Positions 26,540 through 36,999 are shown, numbered from the stretch's first letter. The stretch is 64,000 nt of DNA from Nostoc commune NIES-4072 (GCF_003113895.1 NZ_BDUD01000001.1:3200756-3264755), one strand, 5' to 3'. Notes: generated by a model from the letters alone, not told the origin. Translations and numbers: made by a program.

Positions 26540-29500
26540 TTAACCTGGTGGGGCTGCTTCTTCAAAGGGACGGATAATCGGCGGGGCTGGCGTAACCTCT
26601 GGTTTAAAAATTCCTTGCAATGCTTGTTCTAAGGTTTGTGCCATGACAATTCGGTTTTCGTAAGCCACAACTACCCGCACCAAAGTAGGTAAGCTATTCT
26701 GTGTGGCTTCTAAATAGATTGGCTCAACATACAGCAGTGATTGCTCAATGGGAATTACTAATAGATTGCCCTGAATAGCTCTCGACCCCTGGCGATTCCA
26801 CAGGGAAATTTGCTGAGAAATTACTGGGTCTTGGTTAATTCGCGCCTCAATTTGCTCTGTTCCGTAAATCAGTCTTTCTTTAGGAAAAGTATATAACAAT
26901 AACTTACCGTAGTTTTCGCCATCCGATCGCGCCGCTAACCAAGCGATTAAATTAGTCCGTTGTCTGGGAGTATAGGGTAAAAGCAGGATAAACTCTTCTC
27001 TACGAGAGGCTGCGCCAACAAAGGGTACGGTGGGTAGACTAGTAATCACATAATACGGTTCTACCGGACGGGCTTCACTGCCATAGATTTCGTTAGGAAT
27101 CTGCCACTGGTCTTCCCGATTGTAAAATACCTGGGGATCAGTCATGTGATAGGTCATCAACCGCTCAGATTGAATTTTGAAAAAGTCCACCGGATACCGA
27201 ATATGACTGCGGAGACTAACTGGCATGGCACTGAGCGGTTTGAAGGTGTTGGGAAATATCTTTGACCAAGTGGCAATTATCGGATCGCTGGGATCAGCAA
27301 TATAAAAATTAACACTGCCGTTGTATGCATCAATCACTACCTTGATTGAGTTACGGATGTAGTTGATCCCATCGCTACCAGTGTCTGAGTAAGGATAGCG
27401 ATCGCTTGTTGTGTAGGCATCAACAATCCAGTAAAGATAACTGGGATTACTTGGTAAATCAAGATTTGCAGCAGCAGCCACTAAATAAGGGTCGCTGTCA
27501 AATTTGAGGAAAGGTGCGATCGCTTGAATACGTTGCTTCACATTTCGCCGGAACAACACCCTTGTCTCAGGCAAAAAGTCCCGTGTGAATAACATTTGCC
27601 AATCCTTCAAATACATGGCAAACAGCACGCGTCGCCATGCTGAACCGATTTCAACACCACCTAGACCATCATAAGAGTTGTAAACATTGTCACTACCACT
27701 GGGATAGTCTAACTCTCTAACTCTTGTGCCAGTCATCACGTAAGTATTGGCTATTTCACCGTAATAAATTCGGGGTTGCCCAATGGGAATACTGTCACGA
27801 ATGGCTTCACTGGAAGTTGTGAGAGCGCTACTATTACCGCTAATATCTTTGACAAAATATTCTGGTAGCCCACCCGGGCCAACTGTATTAACTGGGCTAA
27901 CAGTGAACCCAAAACCGTGGGTATAAATTAAATGGCGGTTAACCCATGTTTGAGCTTCCTGTGGTACTGCACTGTAGTTTAGTTCTCGTCCAGCAATCAG
28001 TACCTGCCGCCGTTCTGTTGGTTCAGCTGCTTGCTGCTCCGGTTCTGGCGGTTTTTGGGGAGCTGATGGTCGGCGTGAAGTTACATCTGTTTTCAGAGTA
28101 TACCGATCAATATCGGCATCGGGGAACCGATAATACGGCCGGATTTGTTGCAGCTGACGGTTAGTTTGTAACAGTGGGCGCTGATCCCAAAGGCGAATAT
28201 TCCGAATTGTCAAGTCATTATTTTGAATATCAGCTTCAGTTAGTGTTCCTTGGGGGTTGAAGGTTCTGGCATCGATCGCCTCTAGATCGAATGCTTGGCG
28301 AGTTAAAGCTATAGTTCGCTGAATGTAGGGTTGCTCTCGTTGTAACTCATTAGGTTGAACAATTAAAGATTGCACCACAGCAGGTATAACAACATCAGCT
28401 GCTACAACTAGTACTAGATAAACCCCTAAACCGTAAAATACTAAACGACGATATTGAGATTTGGGTTTCCAGAAAAATGTTCGCCAAAGTAGATAAGTTG
28501 CGATCGCTACTGCCACGATGCACAAGACGGTGTAAGCTGGCAACTGGGCTGTCACATCGGTATAGCTAGCACCATAACTTACTCCACGGGTAGAATACAC
28601 CAGTTCATAGCGACTCAGCCAATAACTAAAAGCCATTACCAGCATCAACAAGCCACCCATACCGTATAAATGACGCTGCTGCTGGGGTGAAAAACCGGGG
28701 AAAATCCCCTGACTCAAACTGTCAGCCGACAAGAGATAAGTAAGGGTAACAGCGACAAAGCCATACAAACATAATCCCATCAGCCAGAGTTCTAACAGTT
28801 CCCAAAAGGGTAAAGAAAAGACGTAAAAGCTGATATCTCGACCAAATAAAGGCTCAGTACTGTTGAAAAGGGTGGGGTGGAAATATTGCAGCACCTTCGC
28901 CCAGTTTTGGAATACGATCAACCCAAAAATTGGACTGAAGAGAAGTGCGATCGCAGTTAGTAAAAATTGGGGATAGATTAAAATTGCGATCGCTACTCCC
29001 CCAATTAAACCGAGATACGATACTTGAGAGAAAATCTGCCTCAAGAGGTGCCAAATTGTCTCTGGTCGAAATAAGGCAAGAATGGGTTGACTAGCTTTAT
29101 TTACTGGAGGATGCCAGTAAGAAAAAGCAATTTGACCATAGTGAGCCAGCATTAACCCGATCAACAAGCTTAGTACCAAAGCTAGGGGTAATAACCAGCG
29201 CAATCTGAATGGTTTAAAGGGTTGCGGCGTAAGTGTCCGGGTTTCGTTGCCTCTCGGATAATGAGGACTGAGAAAATTTTTTAATTCACTGCTCAGTTGT
29301 GCTTCCTCACGCCTGACTTCTTCAATCTTCAGCGACTGGGGATATTTTAGCCGTTGTGCTAGAGCCAGGTTTAGCAGTAGATAGGCAGCAGTTATCCCAG
29401 CCACCACTACCCACAAAACACCACGAGTTACCACCCTCAACAAAAATACTTGGAGATAGCCAACTTCCTGAAACCAAAAAATCTCTGCTCCCATGCGAGA

Positions 29501-29569
29501 ACCCAGATCCAGGAGTAGCCACAGCCCTAAAAATACAATTAATAGTCTAAAGCCCCATTTCCAATACAT
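26540..29569 (-). CDS. UPF0182 family membrane protein
   Basis: 1009 residues. About seven membrane helices in the first 340 residues (from [19 protein letters not shown] on), then a large soluble region with family landmarks: [38 protein letters not shown], and the [20 protein letters not shown] segment. The function of this widely distributed family is unknown. The frame opens at a TTG (29596) but that codon lies in a decayed vapC sequence; ATG 29569 is chosen. The segment [13 protein letters not shown] (about 26994-27025) is encoded by a dispersed repeat and looks like an in-frame insertion of about 8 residues. Confidence 0.88.
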   Translation of the reverse strand: MYWKWGFRLLIVFLGLWLLLDLGSRMGAEIFWFQEVGYLQVFLLRVVTRGVLWVVVAGITAAYLLLNLALAQRLKYPQSLKIEEVRREEAQLSSELKNFLSPHYPRGNETRTLTPQPFKPFRLRWLLPLALVLSLLIGLMLAHYGQIAFSYWHPPVNKASQPILALFRPETIWHLLRQIFSQVSYLGLIGGVAIAILIYPQFLLTAIALLFSPIFGLIVFQNWAKVLQYFHPTLFNSTEPLFGRDISFYVFSLPFWELLELWLMGLCLYGFVAVTLTYLLSADSLSQGIFPGFSPQQQRHLYGMGGLLMLVMAFSYWLSRYELVYSTRGVSYGASYTDVTAQLPAYTVLCIVAVAIATYLLWRTFFWKPKSQYRRLVFYGLGVYLVLVVAADVVIPAVVQSLIVQPNELQREQPYIQRTIALTRQAFDLEAIDARTFNPQGTLTEADIQNNDLTIRNIRLWDQRPLLQTNRQLQQIRPYYRFPDADIDRYTLKTDVTSRRPSAPQKPPEPEQQAAEPTERRQVLIAGRELNYSAVPQEAQTWVNRHLIYTHGFGFTVSPVNTVGPGGLPEYFVKDISGNSSALTTSSEAIRDSIPIGQPRIYYGEIANTYVMTGTRVRELDYPSGSDNVYNSYDGLGGVEIGSAWRRVLFAMYLKDWQMLFTRDFLPETRVLFRRNVKQRIQAIAPFLKFDSDPYLVAAAANLDLPSNPSYLYWIVDAYTTSDRYPYSDTGSDGINYIRNSIKVVIDAYNGSVNFYIADPSDPIIATWSKIFPNTFKPLSAMPVSLRSHIRYPVDFFKIQSERLMTYHMTDPQVFYNREDQWQIPNEIYGSEARPVEPYYVITSLPTVPFVGAASRREEFILLLPYTPRQRTNLIAWLAARSDGENYGKLLLYTFPKERLIYGTEQIEARINQDPVISQQISLWNRQGSRAIQGNLLVIPIEQSLLYVEPIYLEATQNSLPTLVRVVVAYENRIVMAQTLEQALQGIFKPEVTPAPPIIRPFEEAAPPG
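26994..27025. repeat. Dispersed repeat inside the UPF0182 coding sequence
   Basis: CTTCTCTACGAGAGGCTGCGCCAA is built from two motifs seen in intergenic repeats of this window: CTCGTAGAGAAG (reverse strand; copies at 3252-3300 and 4372-4436) and GAGAGGCTGCGCCAA (23280-23294). It is in frame and encodes FVGAASRRE. Confidence 0.7.
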
Positions 29570-29580
29570 TGATATGTAAT

Positions 29581-29796
29581 TTAATAAGAACGCCAATTCT
29601 CTATTTGCAAGCTAGGTACTCTTTCAAATTATCGAACATTAGATGTTACAAAAATATGATTATGAGTTAGTGCTGTTGCTGCAATTAATATTTCATAAAA
29701 ACCGATAGTAGTACCTGTTGTATTTAAAATACTTCTAATTTGGGTAGTAGATTTTAATAGCTTTATAGTATTTTTTCTCGTTTGAAAAATTACTAA
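29581..29796 (-). pseudogene. Decayed VapC-type toxin fragment
   Basis: Reading the minus strand after the small antitoxin-like gene gives TTQIRSILNTTGTTIGFYEI, then LIAATALTHNHIFVTSNVR, a TAA stop (29629-29631), [12 protein letters not shown] and a final stop at 29581-29583. This is the C-terminal half of a PIN-domain toxin, where intact relatives have IGxYDxLIAATALAHN and NTREFxRVxGLxIEDW. The N-terminal half with the DTN motif is missing, the conserved Asp is Glu, and there is an internal stop. The toxin is therefore dead, while the upstream antitoxin-like gene is intact. Confidence 0.8.
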
Positions 29797-29823
29797 TTAC
29801 GCAGGTATTAACTAAATAACCCC

Positions 29824-30042
29824 TCATTGCAACTCGAATTCGTTAGGTGGTAGGAGTTCGTCTCGGTAGGACTCAAAAATAATACTTTCTACTACACGTT
29901 GATGTTGCATAATTGTTTCTGGCCAAGTCGTGGCTTTTGTTTCTAAGAAAGTAACAAAGACTCTGCTTTCAGTAATACCTTGTGGTGTTTCAGCTAGTTC
30001 AATTTTGCCATTTTTATAAATTCCTTCAATAGTTCGTAGCAT
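29824..30042 (-). CDS. Orphan antitoxin-like protein
   Basis: 72 residues beginning MLRTIEGIYKNGKIELAETP, a two-strand pattern typical of short AF2212/DUF104-like antitoxin proteins of cyanobacteria, then a RVFVTFLE strand and a helical acidic tail. Good ribosome binding site (reverse complement of TACCTCCTA at 30051-30059). Its partner toxin, immediately downstream at 29581-29796, is a fragment with an internal stop. It may still act as an autoregulator or protect against a related toxin elsewhere. Confidence 0.7.
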   Translation of the reverse strand: MLRTIEGIYKNGKIELAETPQGITESRVFVTFLETKATTWPETIMQHQRVVESIIFESYRDELLPPNEFELQ

Positions 30043-30399
30043 TGTTGTTTACCTCCTATCTAATTTTTAAATGTAGTTCCAGTTTAGAACATCCGAGTTC
30101 TCAGGGTAAGCTTAAATAGTTCTGAGCATGAAGTTCCGAGTTCTAAGGATAGAACTTAGAGTTCAGAGCCTCAACAACACAACATAGGGGCACGGCAGTA
30201 TTCGTCCCCCTACCGATGTACCTTATATAAAGGAAAACCGCTATATTGTCATTTGAATCAGGAAATTCCTAAAAATAGCTTTAAAGCTTGAGCAATATTG
30301 CTCAAGCATGATTTTATTAGCTATGGCTATGTGTTTCACTAATTAGAGTAAAGGTTTGCCATTACAGGTAATCTATTACGCCAAGCATACGGAGGTTTA
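30043..30399. other. Spacer before egtD
   Basis: 357 bases between divergent genes. Several GAGTTCT/AGTTCCGAG repeats of 7-9 bases occur between 30075 and 30170. No gene. The egtD ribosome binding site ACGGAGG is at about 30390-30396. Confidence 0.5.
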
Positions 30400-31434
30400 A
30401 TGTCGATATCTAAAGCTCTCAACAGGAACGTTACTTCTCAAAACACCGTTGAAAAACGCTTGCAGATGCAGTGTTTGATAGGAGCAACTCAAATAGTTGC
30501 ACCTAGTACTGGGAGTGATGTAGTGAAGGGATTAACTCAAACATCTAAATCTCTACCCCCCTCTTACTTTTATGATGACCGTGGTTCTGAGCTATTTGAG
30601 CTAATCTGTGATTTACCAGAATATTATCTCACACGCACAGAAACAACGATTTTACAACAGTATGCTGGTGAAATTGCCAAGATAACTGGCGCTTGTGAAT
30701 TAGTAGAACTTGGCAGTGGCAATTCTATCAAAACCCGCATTTTACTAGATGCCTACCAGCAGCTAGACTATCCCTTGCACTACTTACCAATTGATGTGTG
30801 TGCAGGTATATTGGAAAGTAGCGCCAAGCAGTTATTAAGAGATTATCCCTTACTGCAAGTTTATGCTTTAGCGGCAACTTATGAATTAGCCCTTGCAAAA
30901 CTCCTACCGACGCAATTACCCAGCAGGATGATTTGTTTTATTGGTAGTAGTTTAGGTAATCTTACGCCTAATGAATGTGATGTATTCTTCTCTCAAATTA
31001 CAGAAGCCCTACAAGTAGGTGAGTATTTCTTGTTGGGGATAGATTTACGAAAGCCGAAACAGATTTTGGAACCAGCTTATAACGACAGTCAGGGAGTAAC
31101 GGCAGCATTTAACCTCAATATACTGGAGCATTTAAATCAACAGTTTGAGGGGAATTTTGATACCACCCAGTTTGAACACTGGGCATTTTACAATGAAAAT
31201 GAACATCAAATAGAAATGCATTTACGCAGCTTGCGATCGCAAATTGTAGAATTACGCGCTCTTAACCTCAAGGTTAATTTTGCATTAGGTGAGACTATCC
31301 TCACCGAAATTTCCCGTAAATTTGACCTCAATATTATCAAGCAGCAACTCAGCGCACAAGGTTTATTACCTCTCCAAGTGTGGACAGATTCAAATCAATG
31401 GTTTGGTTTATTGCTCTGTCAACTGCAAGGATAA
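30400..31434 (+). CDS. egtD: L-histidine N-alpha-methyltransferase EgtD
   Basis: 344-residue SAM-dependent enzyme that trimethylates histidine to hercynine, the first step of ergothioneine synthesis. Family landmarks: PPSYFYDDRGSELFELICDL, PEYYLTRTETTIL, the SAM motif ELGSGNSIKTRILL, FIGSSLGNLTPNE and GIDLRKP. Strong ribosome binding site GGAGG before ATG 30400. EgtB, which normally follows in the pathway, is not in this window; the gene stands alone between long gaps. Other members of the same methyltransferase family exist, so the histidine specificity is by homology. Confidence 0.88.
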   Translation: MSISKALNRNVTSQNTVEKRLQMQCLIGATQIVAPSTGSDVVKGLTQTSKSLPPSYFYDDRGSELFELICDLPEYYLTRTETTILQQYAGEIAKITGACELVELGSGNSIKTRILLDAYQQLDYPLHYLPIDVCAGILESSAKQLLRDYPLLQVYALAATYELALAKLLPTQLPSRMICFIGSSLGNLTPNECDVFFSQITEALQVGEYFLLGIDLRKPKQILEPAYNDSQGVTAAFNLNILEHLNQQFEGNFDTTQFEHWAFYNENEHQIEMHLRSLRSQIVELRALNLKVNFALGETILTEISRKFDLNIIKQQLSAQGLLPLQVWTDSNQWFGLLLCQLQG

Positions 31435-31495
31435 AGCAAATCAGAGTATGCCTCACATTTAGACCAATACATTTCAGTTAAGCCCCAAATCCTTT

Positions 31496-31524
31496 GTAGA
31501 GAGGTTGCATTGCAACCTCTCTAC
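31496..31524. repeat. Perfect 14-bp palindrome
   Basis: GTAGAGAGGTTGCA, one T, TGCAACCTCTCTAC. This is a common dispersed palindrome in cyanobacterial genomes. It is 61 bases after egtD and lacks a T-run. Confidence 0.7.
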
Positions 31525-31576
31525 ATAGCTAAAATCTTTAACCCAAGCGTATTGCAATGTAGACCTAACAAAACAC

Positions 31577-31599
31577 CCCCAACCCTTGTAGGGTTGGGG
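31577..31599 (+). repeat. G/C-rich hairpin after egtD
   Basis: CCCCAACCC, loop TTGTA, GGGTTGGGG. It could act as a weak terminator or be another dispersed hairpin; the sequence after it is GAAAGC, with no T-run. Confidence 0.55.
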
Positions 31600-31935
31600 A
31601 AAGCTAAACTCTGCTCTTCTTTTAAGAAAGAGGTTATTCTAGAATTATGGAATTGAGCTTACAGAAAGCCTGCAATTAGATACACCTGAAATCATTGACG
31701 CTTATTCATCAATTAAGTCAGCACTAACTATTAATAATTTAGTCGTATTTTTTTATTATTAAAATAGGAATTTTACTGAAGTTTTTGAAAAACGCGATTT
31801 TCAGTAAATTAGCCAATAAATCGTATATTTAATGAACTACAACCAAAAATATATAAAGTTTTAATAAAACCTGATTTTTATGAAGTGACTTTTATCAAAG
31901 TACCTGTATGCGTTCCGGAATGGATACTCATCTGT

Positions 31936-31962
31936 CTATAGCAATCAGATTTGATTTTTTAA
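31936..31962. mobile_element. Single MITE-like end
   Basis: CTATAGCAATCAGATTTGAT followed by TTTTTT matches the right-end terminus of the element at 11049-11177 (ATATAGCAATC..ATTTGATTTTT). No matching partner end was found within 1 kb, so this is probably a solo end or decayed copy. Confidence 0.45.
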
Positions 31963-33157
31963 AAAACCTAAGTATATGTATGGTGAATTATGAATATTTA
32001 AGTAAAACGGTGTAAATAATTAAAGGTTTGTAGTAAGAACTCTAGTCCCAAAATAATGACTGAAATCCTTACTACGAAATCGATTACAATAATTTTATAT
32101 TACTTAATATAGTTTTGTGTGTAATTTAATTAGTTGATAAGCCTTGTGAACTGAAGTAAGTAAAAAAAGTGACGAGATGAGATTTTATAGTATTTACACC
32201 TCACCCATCACTCCTTAATAACTTGCGCGTTGATAAGCTGTTACGCATTTTTAAATTACACCAGCTTATTGGTTGATTTATCCTCTAACTAAAGAGGCGG
32301 ATAATTGTTAACTTGTTATGTAATTTATTATACAAATAAATTTAATTTATTAATATCCATTAGTCTTACTTTTGCTTATGCCATATAGTTACTTCATAGA
32401 CTTGTGAAAGTCCAAAAGCTCAGATTTCTGACTTTTGGTAAGAAGTCACGAATCTTTTTGTGGAAAAAATGTATTCATAATTACAAATAAACTTAACTTA
32501 AACTATATATCTTTGGTAGTAGTAGGTTGATGCTTGTGATGGAAGTTGGGGAAAAAATTATTAGTTATTCTAAGTAATCATGGAAATAATTATTATTAGT
32601 AATAAATCATTCATTGGGAAAATGAAAAATTGGGTTAAACAAGAACAGGAACTTAAAGTTGAGATTCAGAGTTTTCTAACTGTGCTGTTTCATCTAATTT
32701 CTCTCCGAGTCATAATTATGACTGGCTTATTAAGCTTAATCACAAATTAGCATAATCTGGGGTCAACCGATTTTGCATTCGTATTTAGCTAAGTTTACCA
32801 AATCTTCCCACTAAAGGTAGAAATAATACTTAGCAAAATGTTGTAAGCTTTTTGTAAAAACCATCTGAGTAGCAAAAGTTATCAATGCACACTCTCTAAT
32901 TCCCTAGATTTAATCTGCTTTACTCATCTAGGTTAAATACAATACATGTCATTTACACTACTATACCAACTGTCTGTAGTACTATGAGACATAACTTGTT
33001 GAAAACCTAGATATAGACATATTCTTATAGGTTCTATTGAATAATAATTGCAGTTTAGAACTAGTTAAATTTATAATATGAAATACTGCAATTTTTCCAA
33101 TAATTTACCTAGTAGATTTTTTGCTTCAACTTTGCAAGTAAGTAGCGGGAATTTAAG

Positions 33158-34327
33158 GTGAACATAGAAAAATTTATCCAACGCTCAGAAACATTGCACA
33201 ATCGTTTAGCAGATTTATACCAAACTGCTAGTGTATTACCTTGGATTTCACCTGAACTGCTGCCGCAAGCTTTTAAAGAACTCTATAACACTTCAAAGAT
33301 AGTGCAGTTAGCAGCAGAGGAACTCCATCAACAAAATGAGGAACTAATACAAACACGGAATTGGTTAGAATCAGAACGCCAACACTATCAAGAATTATTC
33401 GACTTTGCGCCTGACGCCTATTTAGTGACTAATACAGAAGGAATTATCCAAGAAGCTAACTTCACCGCAGTTAAATTGCTCAATGTTTCAAAGCAATTTT
33501 TGGTGGGTAAACCAATGATTAACTTCGTCCCTCTAGAAGAACGTCAGCACCTTCGTACCGAACTTATAGAACTATCTCAATCAGACAGAGTTAAAGAGCT
33601 ATTGATACGCTTGCAACAACATCATGGTGAGTTATTTGATGCAGCTTTGACAGTGGCAGTTGCCCAGAATCCGCAGGGTAAGGCAACCTCTTTACGCTGG
33701 ATCTTACGTAATATTTCTGAACGGAAAGGGGTAGAATCAGCAGTAGTTAAAAATGATAGCAACCTCTTGTATGATCGTCCTGTACAGAAATTCTCTAAAG
33801 GAGAAACTATTCCCCTCAACCCATTAGTAGTTTTGTATGTTTGTCAGGGTTTGGTCAAACTTAGTACTTACTGTGAAACTGGTGAAGAAATTTTAATAGG
33901 ATTGGCAACAGCAGAAATGGTTTTTGGCTCTAGTTTAACATCTTTAAACATTTACCAAGCAACAGCCCTCTCTGATGTTGAGTTGGTGTCAATTTATGCA
34001 GCAGAGATAGCAGCTTCTCCCAACCTGAGCCATATCCTTTTACCAAAAATTAATCAGCGCTTACGCCAAACAGAATCTTTTCTAGTCATTTCTGGAAGAC
34101 GACGGGTACAAGAGCGCTTGCACCATCTATTACAACTTTTGAAACGGGAAGTTGGTGAAACTGTGCCGGAGGGAACTCGCCTAAGTGTTCGCTTTACTCA
34201 CGAAGATATTGCTAGCGCTTGCTGCACTACCAGGGTAACAATTACACGATTGATCGGCAAATTACAAGAAGAAGGTGTAATCAGTTTTGACTTAAAAAAA
34301 CACATGATATTGAAAGATTTTGATTAA
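33158..34327 (+). CDS. PAS domain-CRP family transcription regulator
   Basis: 389 residues. A helical N-terminal region (1-75) leads to a PAS domain (about 78-195: YQELFDFAPDAYLVTNTEG, ending RWILRNISERK). Then comes a CRP-like beta-roll (about 222-290: CQGLVKLSTYCETGEEILIG, LSDVELVSIY), a long dimerisation helix, and a winged helix-turn-helix of HTH_CRP type (340-389: FTHEDIASACCTTRVTITRL). The beta-roll lacks an obvious phosphate-binding RxS cassette, so cNMP binding is doubtful and the PAS domain is the likely sensor. Start GTG 33158 with AGCGGGA upstream. The 1.7 kb AT-rich region before it may hold long regulatory sequence. Confidence 0.85.
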   Translation: MNIEKFIQRSETLHNRLADLYQTASVLPWISPELLPQAFKELYNTSKIVQLAAEELHQQNEELIQTRNWLESERQHYQELFDFAPDAYLVTNTEGIIQEANFTAVKLLNVSKQFLVGKPMINFVPLEERQHLRTELIELSQSDRVKELLIRLQQHHGELFDAALTVAVAQNPQGKATSLRWILRNISERKGVESAVVKNDSNLLYDRPVQKFSKGETIPLNPLVVLYVCQGLVKLSTYCETGEEILIGLATAEMVFGSSLTSLNIYQATALSDVELVSIYAAEIAASPNLSHILLPKINQRLRQTESFLVISGRRRVQERLHHLLQLLKREVGETVPEGTRLSVRFTHEDIASACCTTRVTITRLIGKLQEEGVISFDLKKHMILKDFD

Positions 34328-34404
34328 TTACTTTCTTGTAGATTGATGACTTGGAATTTTGAATTTTGAGCGTACTTATACAAAGAAGCAATGTGACATC
34401 TTTA

Positions 34405-35094
34405 TTAAGCAAAAATAAGTTGCCAGCCAATTAAGAAAATTGCTATATCTGCAAAAATATGGCTGATGTATCCAGGCCAGATTGAGCAATAAGTTAAGTA
34501 GCACCATGACCAAATCGCCCCTGCTAGGAACACACCCAATGAGCATAATGTTGTTGCACGCCAGTCAAAGTAAGCTGCCAAACCAACAATGTGATGAATC
34601 GTAAAAAACAGTGCAGATAGTACTACAGCTAAAGGACTCGATACCAACATTTCACATTTGCGATAGACAAACCAACGCCAGACAAATTCCTCAAGTAAAG
34701 AATTGACAAATATCCAGTAGGCTGAACCTACTAAGTAAACCACAAAACTGTCCAATCCAACTTGCGTTGCTCTATCACGAACATATTCAACATCTATCCA
34801 CTTTGCGCCCAGTAGCCAATAAACAATCAACATGATGCATAGCATCAGTAGCCCTAATCCAACTCCAGCCAACAAATCGCGTCTTTTAGGATATTGGGCT
34901 TTTAAATTCTCTTTATCGATAAATAACAACCAAATAATGGGTAGTACCAACATCCAGATTTTAGATAATAAAGCTACTAAATGTCCTTTCAAGCCGGGGA
35001 GCATATACAGTTGAGTTGCAACACCAATGCTCGGAACTGGCACAAGCAATAACAAAGCTAGTAGTGCATTTCGATTTAGGTGAAGTTTGAACAT
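34405..35094 (-). CDS. CPBP-family intramembrane metalloprotease
   Basis: 229 residues with about seven hydrophobic segments. The CPBP/Abi motifs are present: LLEEFVWRW (EExxxR, near residue 128), FFTIHHIVGL (first His region) and GYISHIFADI (third motif His). Family members include CAAX-type proteases and bacteriocin-immunity proteins; in cyanobacteria their substrates are unknown. ATG 35094. It converges with the PAS-CRP regulator gene. Confidence 0.85.
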   Translation of the reverse strand: MFKLHLNRNALLALLLLVPVPSIGVATQLYMLPGLKGHLVALLSKIWMLVLPIIWLLFIDKENLKAQYPKRRDLLAGVGLGLLMLCIMLIVYWLLGAKWIDVEYVRDRATQVGLDSFVVYLVGSAYWIFVNSLLEEFVWRWFVYRKCEMLVSSPLAVVLSALFFTIHHIVGLAAYFDWRATTLCSLGVFLAGAIWSWCYLTYCSIWPGYISHIFADIAIFLIGWQLIFA

Positions 35095-35484
35095 GCTAAA
35101 GTTTTGTTGTATTTTGATAGTTTTAACTTTTATTATTAGTATTACTTTTGATATGCGAAGTATAAAACTTTAGTATCGTAATCAAACTTGAAGAACGTGA
35201 CACTTTGTACGTTGTCACAGAAATTAATACTAAAACTAGTATAAAGTTATGTGTAATGTTCCCTCGATCGCAGCATTTATATCATAATTTTTTGTGTCGA
35301 TTTACTTACACATAATTCAAATGCACAGCGTCCTGCAACGTTGTGAAGGATCTGGGATTTGAGGCGGACACAGCAAGGTAAGCGCAACGCTATCTCAACA
35401 GGTAACTCAAAATGTACCCAAAATAATGTATATCTAATTTGACGTGTATTGCTAAAATCGCCTACGCAGCATGTCAAAGCAGCT
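35095..35484. other. Divergent spacer upstream of glpK
   Basis: 390 bases between the CPBP protease and glycerol kinase genes. No gene on either strand. No recognisable operator was found. Confidence 0.5.
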
Positions 35485-36999
35485 ATGCACACACTTGGCA
35501 ACATAACTCAATCATTGGGCTACATCTTAGCACTGGACTTAGGTACGACAGGTAACCGCGCCTTTGTGTTTAACGCAGACGGCAAGATTGTTGGACAGGC
35601 ATACAAAGAACTAACTCAGTATTATCCTCAGCCCGGATGGTTAGAACATGACCCTCAACAAATCTGGCAGGATACGTGTTGGGTAATGCAAACCGCAATT
35701 GATAATGCCCAGATTACTCCATCTACGATCGCAGCTTTGGGGCTAACTGTACAGCGTGAAACCTGTTTGATTTGGGACAAAACTACTGGTAAACCACTCC
35801 ATAGAGCGATCGTCTGGCAAGATCGCCGCACTGCTCCCCTTTGCCACCAATTACAACAGCAAGGCTACGCTAATGAAATTTACGATCGCACCGGATTAAT
35901 CATCGATGCCTACTTTTCTGCTACTAAGTTTAGGTGGCTATTAGACAAGTTTACAGATATTGACCTGAATAATGTCTTAGCAGGCACTATTGATACCTGG
36001 GTGCTGTGGAACCTCACAGGTGGTAAAGTCCATGCTACTGACCACAGCAACGCCAGCCGGACAATGTTGATGAATCTCAAAACCTTTGAGTGGGATGAGA
36101 ACTTACTTGAACTATTTCAGCTTCCGGCGCATATTTTGCCCCAAATTCAGCCTAGTTTAGGAGTATTTGGAGTCACTGATGCTACCTTGTTGGGTGCTGA
36201 AATTCCGATTACTGCGATTTTGGGGGATCAACAAGCTGCTCTATTTGGTCATGGCTGCGATCGCCCCGGTTTGATGAAATGTACTTACGGTACTGGTAGC
36301 TTTTTAGTCGCTCATACAGGCGATCAAATTGTGCGCTCACACCATCAACTTATTTCTACAGTGGCATGGACACAAGCAAATCCAAAGGGAACTTTAGATG
36401 TAGGCTATGCCTTAGAAGGTAGTATGTTTACTAGTGGAGCTTGTATTCAATGGTTACGCGATCGCCTGAAGCTGATTAAAACTGCTGCTGAAAGTGAAGC
36501 GATGGCAAATCAGGTAAGAGATAATGGCGGAGTCTACTTTGTGCCTGCATTTAGTGGACTAGGCGCACCTTACTGGGATATGAGCGCCAGGGGAGCCTTT
36601 TTCGGCATTACCGCCAGTGTACAACCAGAGCATCTAGTTCGCGCCGTGTTGGAAGCGATCGCTTATCAAGTTCTGGAAGTAGTACAGGCGATTAATGCCT
36701 CTAGTAGTACTCCAGTTGGGCGATTAACGGTAGATGGTGGTGCTTGCGAGAATAATTTTCTGATGCAGTTCCAAGCGGATGTATTAGGTATTCCAGTTGA
36801 ACGTCCGGTAATGCGTGATACGACCGTTCAAGGTGCAGCATTTGCAGCAGGTTTAGCTGTAGGATTTTGGCAGAGCTATAAAGCACTGGTGGAACAACGG
36901 CAAATTGAACGTGTGTTTGAGCCGGGGAGCGATGCTCCATTGTCCAATTTTGCTACATGGCAAAAGGCAGTGAAACGCACTCTCGCTTGGGAGGAGTAG
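35485..36999 (+). CDS. glpK: Glycerol kinase
   Basis: 504-residue FGGY-family sugar kinase that phosphorylates glycerol to sn-glycerol 3-phosphate. Evidence: phosphate loop LDLGTTGNRAF, substrate residues in VQRETCLIWD (Arg-Glu pair), LGDQQAALFGHG (catalytic Asp), TYGTGSFL, the SMFTSGACIQWLRD signature and the VDGGACENNFLMQFQADVLG adenine-side motif. The frame extends upstream to a TTG (35449), but ATG 35485 gives the normal protein start. No glpF or glpD is adjacent. A hairpin terminator shared with the convergent gene follows. Confidence 0.92.
   Translation: MHTLGNITQSLGYILALDLGTTGNRAFVFNADGKIVGQAYKELTQYYPQPGWLEHDPQQIWQDTCWVMQTAIDNAQITPSTIAALGLTVQRETCLIWDKTTGKPLHRAIVWQDRRTAPLCHQLQQQGYANEIYDRTGLIIDAYFSATKFRWLLDKFTDIDLNNVLAGTIDTWVLWNLTGGKVHATDHSNASRTMLMNLKTFEWDENLLELFQLPAHILPQIQPSLGVFGVTDATLLGAEIPITAILGDQQAALFGHGCDRPGLMKCTYGTGSFLVAHTGDQIVRSHHQLISTVAWTQANPKGTLDVGYALEGSMFTSGACIQWLRDRLKLIKTAAESEAMANQVRDNGGVYFVPAFSGLGAPYWDMSARGAFFGITASVQPEHLVRAVLEAIAYQVLEVVQAINASSSTPVGRLTVDGGACENNFLMQFQADVLGIPVERPVMRDTTVQGAAFAAGLAVGFWQSYKALVEQRQIERVFEPGSDAPLSNFATWQKAVKRTLAWEE

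Larger units (their letters stand above)
31435..33157. other. Long gene-free region with palindromic repeats
   Basis: 1.7 kb of A/T-rich DNA. It contains a perfect 14+14 palindrome at 31496-31524, a C/G-rich hairpin at 31577-31599, and a single MITE-like end at 31936-31962. A short frame near 31677-31760 (IELTESLQLDTPEIIDAY...) looks protein-like but lacks a start. No RNA gene was recognised. Confidence 0.55.

Noticed and set aside
31677..31760. Protein-like stretch ending near 31760 (ELTESLQLDTPEIIDAYSSI)
   Set aside because: No start codon and a stop shortly upstream in frame; may be debris of an old gene but evidence is too thin.
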